DNA of 64,000 nt from Pseudo-nitzschia pungens. Its lineage: Eukaryota > Bacillariophyta > Bacillariophyceae > Bacillariales > Bacillariaceae. Both the position numbers and the translations under genes were made by a program. The stretch covers positions 1,178,001 to 1,242,000 of the forward strand of contig CM074764.1 in assembly GCA_037355855.1 (NCBI GenBank), written 5' to 3'. The notes beneath the pieces were generated by a model. That model saw only the letters and a list, made by a program, of their open reading frames with translations, did no database searches and had not been told where the DNA came from. Of the stretch, positions 12,483 through 23,128 are shown one piece after another. The stretch's first letter is position 1, and each line of letters starts with the position of its first letter.

Positions 12483-13368
12483 TATGAAGATATTCGAGGT
12501 GGTGCTATGATCTGTGCTAGCAAGGCTCCTGTGTAGGAGAATGTACTGGGGCTACAGTCAGCAGCCTCCAGTAACTGACTAACAGGTGCTGAGCTGAATG
12601 CTAGAGCTGTGTGCTAATTGCTAGCATACAGGCTCAGCAACAGGCTTAGCAACAGGCTTAGCAACAGGCTTAGCAGCAGACCTATCCTGTCTAGTATTGC
12701 TAGCAGAGTTTACTAGGGTCGCCGCGTACGATTTGTACCAATCGTACGTACCCCGAGTAAAGCACCTTTTAGGTGTAGCTAAATGCTACAGGGTTAGGGT
12801 TGCTAATGCTACGAGATACTGAAAGATGCTAGCCTACCATGATACCATGCTAAGATACGATGCTACCGCCGGGGTTGGGTCATTGGTGTAGAATGTGTAC
12901 CATGACCGCATACCCGGCCCAAACAGTTACCCAACGCGCTAGCATAAGCGAGCTAGCGCTATCACACGATTCGATCTAATTAAGCGATACTCCGATACGG
13001 TACGCTACTCGTACGATACAGTACCAGAGCTACGGAAGCTCTGTTATTATACGAGTTAGCGAATCGATGTCACGATACGAGAGCTGAGCACTTTGGCTCA
13101 GCTCCCTTTATTCACTCTTTCTTTTATGCTCTAAAATAAACACACCTATCATGCCCTCCTTTACGACCGATTCCGATGTACCTCTAGGGAAGTGCTTTGT
13201 ATTGCTTGAGTGTATGCAATAGGCCTTGAACAGTCCACTGTAGACTCACGATTTGCCAGGACTTTACGTCTTATTATTGTTAAGGCTTTCCCCTATTTTT
13301 AGTACGCAGTACAAGATGTTTATCTACGATTAGACCCCGAAGACCGCTGACGAGCGGATATCAACACA
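12483..13368 (+). repeat. 3' LTR (886 bp)
   Basis: Same length as the 5' LTR; the one difference I could find by eye is A at 13090 for G at 4933. The preceding bases CACGGGGAC are a short purine-rich tract that could serve as the polypurine tract. Confidence 0.95.
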
Positions 13369-14310
13369 GGGTGTCACCACTGAATAATTAATATTTGGTC
13401 CACTTCTGGAAAATTCACTAGAAAAAAGTACCAAATCACATATCTGAATGAATGTGGCCAATCTTTGTGTGATTCCAGTGTGAATATACCTCATCCTATG
13501 CATGGGCAAGACTATTCAAAAAGAAGTATTCAAAAATCACCTATAATTTGGGTGTCACCACTGAATAATTAATATTTGGTCCACTACTGCAGAATTTACT
13601 AGAAAAAAGTACCAAATCAAATATCTGAACAAATCTGGCCAATATTTGTGTGATTCCAATGTGAATATTCCTCATACTGTGCATGGGCAAGAGTATTCAA
13701 AAAGAAGTATTCCATAATCATTGAAAGTTTGGATGTCACCACTGAATAATTAATATTTGGCCCAGTACTGCGGCATGTACTAGAAAATACTGTAAAATCA
13801 AATATCTGAATGAATGTGGCCAATCTTTGTGTGATTCCAGTGTGAATATTTCTCATCCTATCCATGGGCAAGAGTATGCAAAAAGAAGTATTCAAAAATC
13901 ACCAATAATTTGGATGGCACCACTGAATAATCAATATTTGGCCCAGTACCTCAGCATTTAGTAGAAAATACTCTAAAATCAAATATCTGAATGAATCTGG
14001 CCAATCTGTGTGTGATTCCAGTGTGAATATTTCTCATCCTGTGCATGGGGAAGAGTATTCAAAAAGAAGTATTCAAAAATCACCAATAATTTGGATGTCA
14101 CCACTGAATAATTAAAATATTTGGTCCACTACTGCGGAATCTACTAGAAAAAAGTACCAAATCACATATCTGAATGATTCTGGCCAATATTTGTGTGATT
14201 CCAGTGTGAATATACCTCATCCTATCCATGGGTAAGAGTATTCAAAAAGAAGTATTCAAAAATCACCAATGGTATGGATGTCACCACTGAATAATTAATA
14301 TTTGGTTGAA
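13369..14310 (+). repeat. 181-bp satellite, right part of the interrupted array
   Basis: Continues the 3655-4325 array after the retrotransposon, with about five units spaced 181 bp (landmarks near 13371, 13552, 13732, 13914, 14096 and 14278). Units are more varied than on the left: CACCAATAATTTGGATG replaces CACCTATAATTTGGGTG in several. Confidence 0.95.
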
Positions 14311-15059
14311 TAGCTGAATAGCTCACTTATTGTGACATGTACTTCGCAGCAAAAATATTGCTATCGAATCGTGATGTAGCAAAAGACATTCCCATGATGA
14401 GACTTGAACTGGCAACACCACATTCTGTGCACCCAATGGTGCCACTATTACTATCTCGTACTGACAGAAGGTTGTTCTCTCTATGTTATAATGCTACTAC
14501 GATCTATATGTACCACCAAGTACTCGAAACCTACACATCCCCTGCCTATGCATACATACGTACTACTAGGTACTATGTATGCAGACATGTCATTTTTTCT
14601 TTTACTAAGACTGTAGACTTAGTACTGTAATCTACGTACATTGCTGTCATTTTTTCCAGTCAGCCTGTACAAACAGTACTGTTACCTACGTATATTATGT
14701 GCATCATCGTGGTGAAGTGGTGAATTTTGTTGTTCGATTTTCCGCCCCACATCTCCCTCGCGGCGAATGTGTCATAATTTTCATTTTCGACAGATGTGTC
14801 ATAATTTTCATTTTTCAGCGTTGGAATTTTCTGGCCGGTCCAGTTTAAAGTGAACCGCGAGGCGCCTGGTACCATCTTGGAGAGACAAACGGCAAAGAAA
14901 GTATAGAACTGATCACTCTTGAAATCCTTGTTACCGTTTTCTTTTGCTATCAAGGTAGGGTGGGCTGCAGTCCTCGAATCACCTGGCTTACCCAGATATC
15001 TACGAGTACGACGCGCGAACGAACCTGCAGAGGACGACAAAGACGATCAGAACAACGAA
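14311..15059. other. Unique spacer, no gene supported
   Basis: Contains a tandem duplication of about 30 bp around 14765-14820 (GATGTGTCATAATTTTCATTTT repeated) and a minus-strand open frame of 126 codons (14660-15040). That frame has no recognisable motif and overlaps the duplication. I do not call it a gene. Confidence 0.4.
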
Positions 15060-15400
15060 GACCAAAGACACTAAAAGGTACGACGAAGGTACGATCGTAG
15101 AAGAGGGGGACGACGATGACGAGCGAGCTGAGGACGACGACCGGGACGACGCCGACGACGGGGACGACGATGACGACTAACCGCCCGTTGTTTATTTTGT
15201 ACAACCACACACAGATCGTAGCAAAGAGCAACGACGAAGACGATCGAAGCGAAGAGCAACGACGACTTCAAGGACAACAAACACGATCAAAACGAAGAGC
15301 AACGACGATTTCAAGGACGACGACGACGATCGAAACAAAGAGCAATGACGATTTCAAGGACGACGACGACGAGGGGAACGACGATCGACCGATACGATTG
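15060..15400 (+). repeat. GACGA/TTTCAAGGAC-rich degenerate repeat, right copy
   Basis: Units such as GAAGAGCAACGACGATTTCA and AGGACGACGACGACGATC are the reverse complement of the repeat at 2660-2945. Together the two copies give the TIR-bounded segment a partly palindromic interior. Confidence 0.75.
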
Positions 15401-15439
15401 AAAGACGGCGATAGTTCTTTAAAAATATTCTCGTGTATT

Positions 15440-16915
15440 ATCCCCCCTGTATTATCGTTGGGGTTTGACGCGTTGCTGCTGCTTGGTCCTTCCTGTTCCC
15501 CCTGTATTATCGACGCGTTGCTTGTATTATCGACGCGTTGCTGCTTGCTGTCCCCCCTGTATTATTGACGCGTTGCTTGTATTATCGACGCGTTGCTGCT
15601 GCTTGCTGTCCCCCCTGTAATATCAACGCGTTGCTTGTATTATCAACGCGTTGCTTGTATTATCGACGCGTTGCTTGTATTATCGACGCGTTGCTTGTAT
15701 TATCGACGCGTTGCTGCTTGCTGTCCCCCCTGTAATATCGACGCGTTGCTTGTATTACCGACGCGTTGCTTGTATTATCGACGCGTTGCTTGTATTACCG
15801 ACGCGTTGCTGCGTGCTGTCCCCCCTGTATTATCGACGCGTTGCTGCTGCTTGCTGTCCCCCCCTGTATTATCGACGCGTTGCTGCTTGCTGCTTGCTGT
15901 CCCCCCCTGTATTATCGACGCGTTGCTGCTGCTTGCTGTCCCCCCTGTATTATCGACGCGTTGCTTGTATTATCGACGCGTTGCTGCTGCTTGCTGTCCC
16001 CCCTGTATTATCGACGCGTTTGTATTATCGACGCGTTGCTGCTGCTTGCTGTTCCCCCTGTATTATCGACGCGTTGCTTGTATTATCGACGCGTTGCTGT
16101 TTGTATTATCGACGCGTTGGTTGCTGCTTGTTGTCCCCCCTGTATTATCGACGCGTTGCTGTTTGTATTATCGACGCGTTGGTTGCTGCTTGTTGTCCCC
16201 CCTGTATTATCGACGCGTTGCTGTTTGTATTATCGACGCGTTGCTGTTTGTATTATCGACGCGTTGCTGTTTGTATTATCGATGCGTTGCTGCTTGCTGC
16301 TTGCTGTCCCCCCTGTATTATCGACGCGTTGCTGTTTGTATTATCGACGCCTTGCTGTTTGTATTATCGACGCGTTGCTGTTTGTATTATCGACGCGTTG
16401 CTGTTTGTATTATCGACGCGTTGCTGCTTGCTGCTTGCTGTCCCCCCTGTATTATCGACGCGTTGCTGTTTGTATTATCGACGCGTTGGTTGCTGCTTGC
16501 TGTCCCCCCCTGTATTATCGACGCGTTGCTGCTGCTTGCTGTCCCCCCCTGTATTATCGACGCGTTGCTGCTGCTTGCTGTTTTATCGACGAGTTGCTGC
16601 TTGCTGGGGGGTATTATCGACGCGTTGCTGCTGCTTGCTGTCCCCCCCCCTGCATTATCCACGTGTTGCTGCTTGTTGCTGCTTGCTGTCCCCCCCTGTA
16701 TTATCGACGCGTTGCTGCTGCTTGCTGTCCCCCCCCCCTGTATTATCAACGCGTTTCTGCTGCTTGCTGTTTTATCGACGCGTTGCTGCTTGCTGTCCCC
16801 CCCCTGTATTATCGACGCGTTGCTGCTGCTTGCTGTCCCCCCCTGTATTATCGACGCGTTGCTGCTGCTTGCTGTCCCCCCTGTATTATCGACGTGTTGC
16901 TGCTTTCTGCTTGGT
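15440..16915. repeat. Compound minisatellite (20-bp and roughly 38-bp units)
   Basis: Two interleaved units: TTGTATTATCGACGCGTTGC, and TGCTGCTTGCTGTCCCCCC followed by TGTATTATCGACGCGTT. Poly-C length varies from five to nine, and some units have lost a base. The plus strand is open in all three frames for more than 1.1 kb, purely because the unit has no stop. On the minus strand the array continues the frame of the zinc-finger-like fragment that starts at 17307. Confidence 0.95.
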
Positions 16916-17307
16916 GTCATTGTCAGTCCATACTGTGATGGTGTGTGTCGGACCAAAGGGAGGGTGACTTCGGCTTTCGCAGAAGAAATAAAATCCATAA
17001 GATCGTTCTTAACATAATAAGTTCGGCAATCGCTGTTGGAATAGAGATGCCTGGAGAGGCCTTGAGATACGTATCGGTAGGTGTGAAAGTGGCTCGATTC
17101 TTGTTTGTATCCCTTGAAGGATTTTGATTTTCTTCTTCTTCCCGAGGTAATGCAGTTGCGACAATGGAATGTCTTGGGTATTCTGGGCTCATTGGCAAAG
17201 TGCCTTGGGTCCGACGAAGCTTTCGGCATGGTGGTGTGTGTTTTTGTGATGCGATGTCCCGGTATGTGATGTGACACCACTGAAAAAAAAAGTTCACAAA
17301 GGTGCAC
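16387..17307 (-). pseudogene. Zinc-finger-like N-terminal frame running into the minisatellite
   Basis: A 306-codon frame reading inward from the right end of the TIR-bounded segment. Starts are possible at 17307 or at MPKASS near 17229. About residues 45-110 have a FHCRNC pair, then SFKGYKQESSHFHTYR and a GLSRHLYSNSDC stretch, a Cys/His spacing like a C2H2-type finger. From about residue 140 the frame enters the minisatellite and becomes repeated SSNASIIQGGTA. I infer the remnant of a protein encoded by the TIR element whose body was replaced or expanded by the minisatellite. No transposase catalytic motif is visible, and similarity to a known family is not established. Confidence 0.4.
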
Positions 17308-17606
17308 GACGTAACACTTTGGTGTGATTGAGGTAAATTGGATTTAAAATTATTTGTTGTGTTGAGTCAAGTGTGTCAAATGTGTAAAAATGGAATGAAA
17401 ATGTGAAGAGGGACTGAATGTCAGGGTCAAGAAGAGAACATTTCCGTCGACACGTTGGGGGAGTTGAGAAAAGGGAGAAATGTGGTTGAGAATAATGGAA
17501 AAAAGTTGAGAATAATAGAAAAGAGGTTGTGAAATAAAAAATTGGGGTCGAATTTTTTTTAGACAAGTCGCGATTGGGTCGCGATCCGGTCGCGATTGGT
17601 CGCGAT

Positions 17607-17630
17607 GGGTCGCGAACCAGTTTTCGGACG
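17607..17630. repeat. Right terminal inverted repeat (24 bp)
   Basis: Exact inverse complement of 2167-2190. Just inside it TCGCGA recurs at 17568, 17579, 17590, 17600 and 17610, a spacing of 10-11 bp, about one helical turn. Confidence 0.75.
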
Positions 17631-18440
17631 ACCCTACTACGATTCACCCCAAACCCCGATCGATTCAGCAACCCTACTATGATTCATCCCAAACCCCGAT
17701 CGATTCAGCAACCCTACTACGATTCATCCCAAACCCCGATCGATTCAGCAACCCTACTACGATTCATCCCAAACCCCGATCGATTCAGCAACCCTACTAC
17801 GATTTTTCCAAACCCCAACCCCGATCGATTCAGCAACCCTACTACGATTCATCCCAAACCCCGATCGATTCACCAACCCTACTGTGATTCATCCCAAACT
17901 CCGATCGATTCACCAACCCTACTATGATTCATCCCAAACCCCGATCGATTCACCAACCCTACTATGATTCATCATCCGATCGATTGAACCATACGATTCA
18001 TCCCTAACATCCCAAACCGCGATCGATTCAGCAACCCTACTACGATTCACCCCAAACCCCGATCGATTCAGCAACCCTACTACGATTCACCCCAAACCCC
18101 GATCGATTCAGCAACCCTACTACGATTCATCCCAAACCCCGATCGATTCAGCAACCCTACTACGATTTTTCCAAACCCCAACCCCGATCGATTCAGCAAC
18201 CCTACTACGATTCATCCCAAACCCCGATCGATTCAGCAACCCTACTGTGATTCATCCCAAACCCCGATCGATTCACCAACCCTACTATGATTCATCATCC
18301 GATCGATTGAACCATACGATTCATCCCAAACATCCCAAACCGCGATCGATTCAGCAACCCTACTACGATTCATCCCAAACCCCGATCGATTCACCAACCC
18401 TACTATGATTCATCATCCGATCGATTGAACCATACGATTC
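17631..18440. repeat. 40-bp satellite, array B (about 20 units)
   Basis: Same unit and orientation as 1510-2166. Later units include variants in which CACCAACCC replaces CAGCAACCC, and a higher-order block with CATCATCCGATCGATTGAAC and ATACGATTCATCCC appears three times (about 17970, 18295 and 18410). Confidence 0.95.
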
Positions 18441-19530
18441 ATCCCAAGCCCCAAGCCTGTGTGGTAGATCGATTTGGTATTCATTCCCCCTACGATCGAT
18501 TCCAAGCCTGTGTGGTATACGATTGATTCCAAGTCTTTGTGGTAGATCGATTCCAAGCCGGTGTTGTTCATTCCCCCTACGATCGATTCCAAGCCGGTGT
18601 GGTAGATCGATTCCAAGCCGGTGTTGTATTCATTCCCCCTTATGATCGATCGATTCCAAGCCGGTGTGGTAGATCGATTCCAAGTCTGTGTTGTAATTCA
18701 TTCCCCCTACGATCGATTCCAAGCCGGTGTGGTAGATCGATTCCAAGTCTGTGTTGTAATTCATTCCCCCTATGATCGATTCCAAGCCGGTGTGGTATTC
18801 ATTCCTCCCACGATCGATAGATCGATTCCAAGCCGGTGTGGTATTCATTCCCCCTACGATCGATTCCAAGCCGGTGTTGTATTCAATGCCCTTACGATTG
18901 ATTCCAAGTCTGTGTGGTATTCATTGCCCTTACAATCGATCGATTCCAAGCCATACGATCCTACGATCCATTCCCAGCTGGTGTGTGATTGGTGGTTTGT
19001 TTCCCCCTACGATCGATTCCAAGCCCATATTGTGAGCACCTACATGTCACGCAAAATCATACTGAGAGCTGATCCTCTATTAGTAATATTAAATGATAAT
19101 TTAACGTAGACTGCAGCGTTGTAGATCTCCCTTGTAACTCGAAGCGTTGTTCACCTACCTCCCTTGTAATTGGATGCGTTGTTGATCTCCCTCATCCCCT
19201 ACGATCCAAGCCTGTGGTTTGCTCCTTTCAACCCCTACGATCCTTCGATCCAAGCCTGTGGTTTGTTCCTTTCAACCCCTGCGATCCAAGCGTACGATCC
19301 CTCAATCCAAGCCGGTGGTTTGCTCCTTTAAACCCATACGATCCGAAGATCCATCGATCCAAGCCGGTGGTTTGTTCCTCTGTGTGGTATTTATTCCTCC
19401 TACGATCGATTCCAAGCCTGTGTGGTATTCATCCCCCCTACGATCGATTCCAAGTCGATGTGGTATACGATTGATTCCAAGCCTGCTGTGTGCTGGTATT
19501 CATTCCCCCTATGATTGATTCCAAGCCGGT
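18441..19530. repeat. Minisatellite of GATCGATTCCAAGCC-type units
   Basis: Variable units of about 20-40 bp built from GATCGATTCCAAGCCGGTG, TGGTATTCATTCCCCCTAC and TGGTAGATCGATTCCAAG. A sub-block at 19200-19380 has ACGATCCAAGCC-GTGGTTTG units, and 19110-19195 has three GCGTTGTTGATCTCCCT-like units. Open frames here are repeat by-products. Confidence 0.9.
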
Positions 19531-19539
19531 GTAACAACC

Positions 19540-20195
19540 CCAACAATTAGTGCCCCCCTAGCACAGTTGAGTTCTGTTAATCAGTTTAGCACCCCCTGTA
19601 GATCTTCCAATATTGATCTGATAAAAGATAGGGTATGTAGATCTGGTACAAATTTTACTACAAGGGCCCAGCATCCTGCTTAGCATCCTGTTAAGTGTTC
19701 CCTTTAGCACAGTAGAGTTTGGTTAAGCAGTTAGCACCCCCTGTAGATCTCCCAGCAATATTGATCTGATAAGAGATAGGGTATGTAGATCTGGTACAAG
19801 TTCTACATAGAAGGCCCAGCATCCTCATGCTCAGCATCCTGTTAAGTGTCCCCCTTTGCACAGTAGAGTTCGGTTATTCAGTTAGCACCCCCTGTAGATC
19901 TCCCAATATTGATCTGAGAAGAGATAGGGTATGTAGATCTGGTACAAATTCTACTAGAAGGGCCTAGCATCCTGCTTAGCATCCTGTTGAGTCCCCCCCC
20001 TTAGCACAGTACAGTTCGGTTTATCAGTTAGCACACTGAATATCTTAATAATATTGGTCTGATAAGAGATAGGGTATGTAGATCTGGTACAAGTTCTACA
20101 TACAGGGCCCAGCATCCTGCTTAGCACCCTGTTAAGTGTCCCCCTTAGCACACTACAGTTCCATTTATCAGTTAGCACCCCCTGTAGATCTCCCA
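19540..20195. repeat. Tandem repeat of about 148 bp, 4-5 copies
   Basis: Landmark CCCCTGTAGATCT occurs near 19594, 19739, 19890 and 20180 with a diverged copy near 20030 (spacings about 145-151). Each unit holds AGCACAGT-GAGTT, TTGATCTGATAAGAGATAGG and CCCAGCATCCTGCTTAGCA. The array abuts the inverted 181-bp array directly. Confidence 0.9.
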
Positions 20196-20199
20196 ATGA

Positions 20200-21150
20200 A
20201 TGGTGGAAATATTCCATGTATTGATTTACATAGGTCATATTGTATATTTTCTAGTGAAATATGCCAATACTGGAGGAAATGTGCATCAAATAGATGTGAC
20301 ATCCAAAGTATCAAGTATTTCTCACTCAGACTTTTTTCGTAGTCCCAAGCATACACAGGGTGAGGAATATTGGCGCTGGAATGGTGGAAATAATCCGTTT
20401 CTGAATTTACATAGGTCATTTTGTATATTTTCTAGTGAAATGTGCCAGTACTGGAGGAAATGTGCATTAAATAGATGTGACATCCAAAGTATTGGGTCTT
20501 GCTCACTCAGACTTTTTTCATAGTCCCAAGCATACATAGGGTGAGGACTATTGGCACTGGAATGGTGGAAATATTCCATTTCTTAATTTAGACAGGTCAT
20601 TTTGTCTGTTTTCTAGTGAAATATGCCAGTACTGGAGGAAATGTGCATTAAATAGATGTGACATCCAAAGTATTGGGTGTTTCTGACTCAGACTTTTTTC
20701 ATAGTCTCAAGCATACATAGGGTGAGGACTATTGACGGTGGAATGGTGGAAATAATCCATTTCTTAATTTAGATAGGTCATATTGTCTATTTTCTAGTGA
20801 AATATGCCAGTACTGGAGGAAATGTGCATTAAATAGATGTGACATCCAAAATATTGGGTGTTTCTGACTCAGACTTTTTTCATAGTCCCAAGCATACATA
20901 GAGGGAGGACTATTGGCACTGGAATGGTGGAAATAATCCATTTCTGAATTTACGTAGGTCATTTTGTATATTTTCTAGTGAAATATGCCAGTACTGGAGG
21001 AAATGTGCATTAAATAGATGTGACACCCAAAGTATTGGGTCTTGCTCACTCAGACTTTTTTCGTAGTCCCAAGCATACATAGAGGGAGGACTATTGGCAT
21101 TGGAATGGTGGAAATATTCCATGTATTGATTTACATAAGTCATTTTATAG
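20200..21150 (-). repeat. 181-bp satellite, second array in inverted orientation
   Basis: Landmark TGGTGGAAAT lies at 20201, 20382, 20563, 20744, 20925 and 21106, a period of exactly 181 bp. On the minus strand the unit carries ATTCCAGTGCCAATA, TCCTCACCCTATGTATG, GGATGTCACATCTATTTAAT and CACTAGAAAATATAC. These line up in the same order with ATTCCAGTGTGAATA, TCCTCATCCTATGCATG, GGGTGTCACCACTGAATAAT and TACTAGAAAATACTG of the 3655-14310 array. The two arrays therefore look like diverged relatives. Confidence 0.9.
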
Positions 21151-21423
21151 TTCAGTAGTAGTTACTGTTACTAGTAGTGTATTTTTTAGTGTCTTTTGGC
21201 TGATTTGCGAACGGATGTCTGTCCTTTGTCCTTTTTCCTTGTCGGGGTGTGTGCCAGGTTTTGTAGTAAAAATGTAGTCAAAAATTATGGCGCGGACTGC
21301 AAATGCTGCTAACACACAGCATATGAGTACTCGTACAGTAACCTTATCTTCTGCAAAAAAAAAGGAAGCAAAAAATGCACATAAAAAATGCGTGCCAGAC
21401 TTCACAATAATCGGACGGTCCGA
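21151..21423. other. Spacer between satellite arrays, no gene seen
   Basis: Unique sequence with an 86-codon minus-strand frame (21145-21405) of no recognisable family and partly within the repeat edge. I do not annotate it as a gene. Confidence 0.4.
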
Positions 21424-22600
21424 CGGTGAGTGAACTGCATCAAGATTGGCTGGGGGTATCGATCATGGAGTTCACTTCTAACCATGCATTTAATTGCCTG
21501 CTTGCTCCTGGTAGGGAAGAAGAACATACTGAACGCAACTGAAATACAATGCGACGGGAACTGAAATACGATTGGACGGGAACTGGAATACGATACGACG
21601 GGAACTGAAATACAATCCGACGGTGAGTGAACTGCATCAAGATCGGCCAGGGGTATCGATCATGGAGTTCACTTCTAACCATGCATTTAATTGCCTGCTT
21701 GCTCCTGGTAGGGAAGAAGAACATACTGAACGCAACTGAAATACAATGCGACGGGAACTGAAATACGATTGGACGGGAACTGGAATACGATACGACGGGA
21801 ACTGAAATACAATCCGACGGTGAGTGAACTGCATCAAGATCGGCCAGGGGGTATCGATCATGGAGTTCACTTCTAACCATGCATTTAATTGCCTGCTTGC
21901 TCCTGGTAGGGAAGAAGAACATACTGAACGCAACTGAAATACAATGCGACGGGAACTGAAATACGATTGGACGGGAACTGGAATACGATACGACGGGAAC
22001 TGAAATACAATCCGACGGTGAGTGAACTGCATCAAGATCGGCCGGGGGTATCGATCATGGAGTTCACTTCTAACCATGCATTTAATTGCCTGCTTGCTCC
22101 TGGTAGGGAAGAAGAACATACTGAACGCAACTGAAATACAATGCGACGGGAACTGAAATACGATTGGACGGGAACTGGAATACGATACGACGGGAACTGA
22201 AATACAATCCGACGGTGAGTGAACTGCATCAAGATCGGCCGGGGGTATCGATCATGGAGTTCACTTCTAACCATGCATTTAATTGCCTGCTTGCTCCTGG
22301 TAGGGAAGAAGAACATACTGAACGCAACTGAAATACAATGCGACGGGAACTGAAATACGATTGGACGGGAACTGGAATACGATACGACGGGAACTGAAAT
22401 ACAATCCGACGGTGAGTGAACTGCATCAAGATCGGCTGGGGGTATCGATCATGGAGTTCACTTCTAACCATGCATTTAATTGCCTGCTTGCTCCTCGTAA
22501 GGAAGAATACACTAAACGCAACTGAAATACAATGCGATGGGAACTGAAATACAATGCGACGGCAACTGCTGAAATACGATGCGACGGTGAGTAAACTGCA
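21424..22600 (-). repeat. 197-bp satellite, six near-identical units
   Basis: GTGAGTGAACTGCATCAAGA starts at 21426, 21623, 21820, 22018, 22215 and 22412, then a diverged unit near 22587. Spacing is 197 (one of 198). Within each unit a roughly 22-bp element of the type GGGAACTGAAATACGAT repeats three to four times, so this is a nested repeat. Units are almost identical, which implies recent amplification or conversion. Minus-strand frames of 80-160 codons simply span the repeat. Confidence 0.95.
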
Positions 22601-23050
22601 TCAAGATTGGTGGGGGTATTGATCATGGAGTTCACTTCTAACCATGGATTTAGTAATTGCCTGCTTGCTCCTCGTAGGGAAGAATACACAGAACGCAACT
22701 GAAATACAATGCGACGACAACTGAAATAGAATCCGACAGCAACTGCTGAAATACAATGTGACGGCAACTGAAATACAATCCGACGGCAACTGCTGAAATA
22801 CAATGCGATGACAATACAATTGCAATACGATTCGACGGCAACTGAAATAGGATGCGACGGCAACTGAAATAGAAAAGGATGCGACGGCAATTGAAATAGG
22901 ATAATACAATGCAACGGGGAACTGAAATAGGATGCAACGGCAATACAATCCGACGGCAATTGAAATAGGATAATACAATGCGATGGGGAACTGAAATAGG
23001 ATGCGACGGCAACTTAAGTTCAATACGACGGCAACTGAAATCCAGTTTGT
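22601..23050 (-). repeat. Degenerate tail of the 197-bp array (about 22-bp subunits)
   Basis: Irregular run of CGACGGCAACTGAAATA-type subunits, with insertions such as ATAGGATAATACAATGC. It looks like older, unhomogenised material at the array edge. Confidence 0.85.
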
Positions 23051-23128
23051 ACCAATACAGTATTTGGTATTAGTCAGAATACTAGTGGTTCGTAACATCA
23101 ATAATAGTGTAACATTATTATCATGTGA

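Larger units (their letters stand above)
4326..13368 (+). mobile_element. Copia-type LTR retrotransposon, young but coding-defective
   Basis: Two direct 886-bp LTRs (4326-5211 and 12483-13368) flank a 7.27-kb interior, and GGGT is duplicated at both outer edges (4322-4325, 13369-13372). Removing the element restores an uninterrupted 181-bp satellite unit. By eye the LTRs differ at one base (G4933 against A13090). The interior has recognisable Copia pieces but in the wrong order and with large losses: gag-like start plus RT and RNase H N-terminal part (6136-7029), integrase (8961-9650), integrase/RT spacer (9803-10252), and RNase H C-terminal part (11408-11839). The stretches 5212-6135, 7030-8512, 10253-11407 and 11840-12482 show no convincing coding sequence; 8513-8960 has an open frame I cannot assign. 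The word GGGGAC recurs through the interior. Mobilisation must have depended on proteins supplied in trans. Confidence 0.93.
2167..17630. mobile_element. TIR-bounded 15.5-kb segment inserted in the 40-bp satellite
   Basis: The left end (2167-2190, beginning CGTCCGAAAACTGG) and right end (17607-17630, ending CCAGTTTTCGGACG) are a perfect 24-bp inverted repeat. The 40-bp satellite lies in the same phase on both sides: the left flank ends CAGCAAC and the right flank begins ACCCTAC, which rejoin to the normal unit CAGCAACCCTAC if a 2-bp AC is the target duplication. Both ends carry repeated TCGCGA motifs just inside the TIR. The interior contains satellites, a nested Copia element and, near the right end, an inward-reading frame with a zinc-finger-like start (16387-17307). 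No transposase core was recognised, so this could be a decayed DNA transposon or a non-autonomous derivative. Confidence 0.65.

Noticed and set aside
14380..14460. tRNA-like sequence on the minus strand with a B-box-like AGTTCAAGTCT
   Set aside because: The T-stem and acceptor stem do not pair, so I do not call a tRNA or a SINE.
15593..17017. Three overlapping plus-strand frames of 390-474 codons
   Set aside because: All three frames are open because the minisatellite unit has no stop codon; there is no coding signal beyond the repeat.
1510..18440. Telomere-like AACCCTA words in the 40-bp satellite and GGGTTAGGGTT in the LTRs
   Set aside because: They occur once per long unit and are never in pure tandem, so there is no telomere array here.
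20168..21143. Minus-strand frames of 77-94 codons with repeated HFLQYWHISLEN-type peptides
   Set aside because: Each frame spans about one 181-bp unit and shifts by one base per unit, so no continuous protein results.
21440..22471. Minus-strand frames of 80-160 codons in the 197-bp array
   Set aside because: They follow the repeat unit and stop where the frame shifts; no family resemblance.
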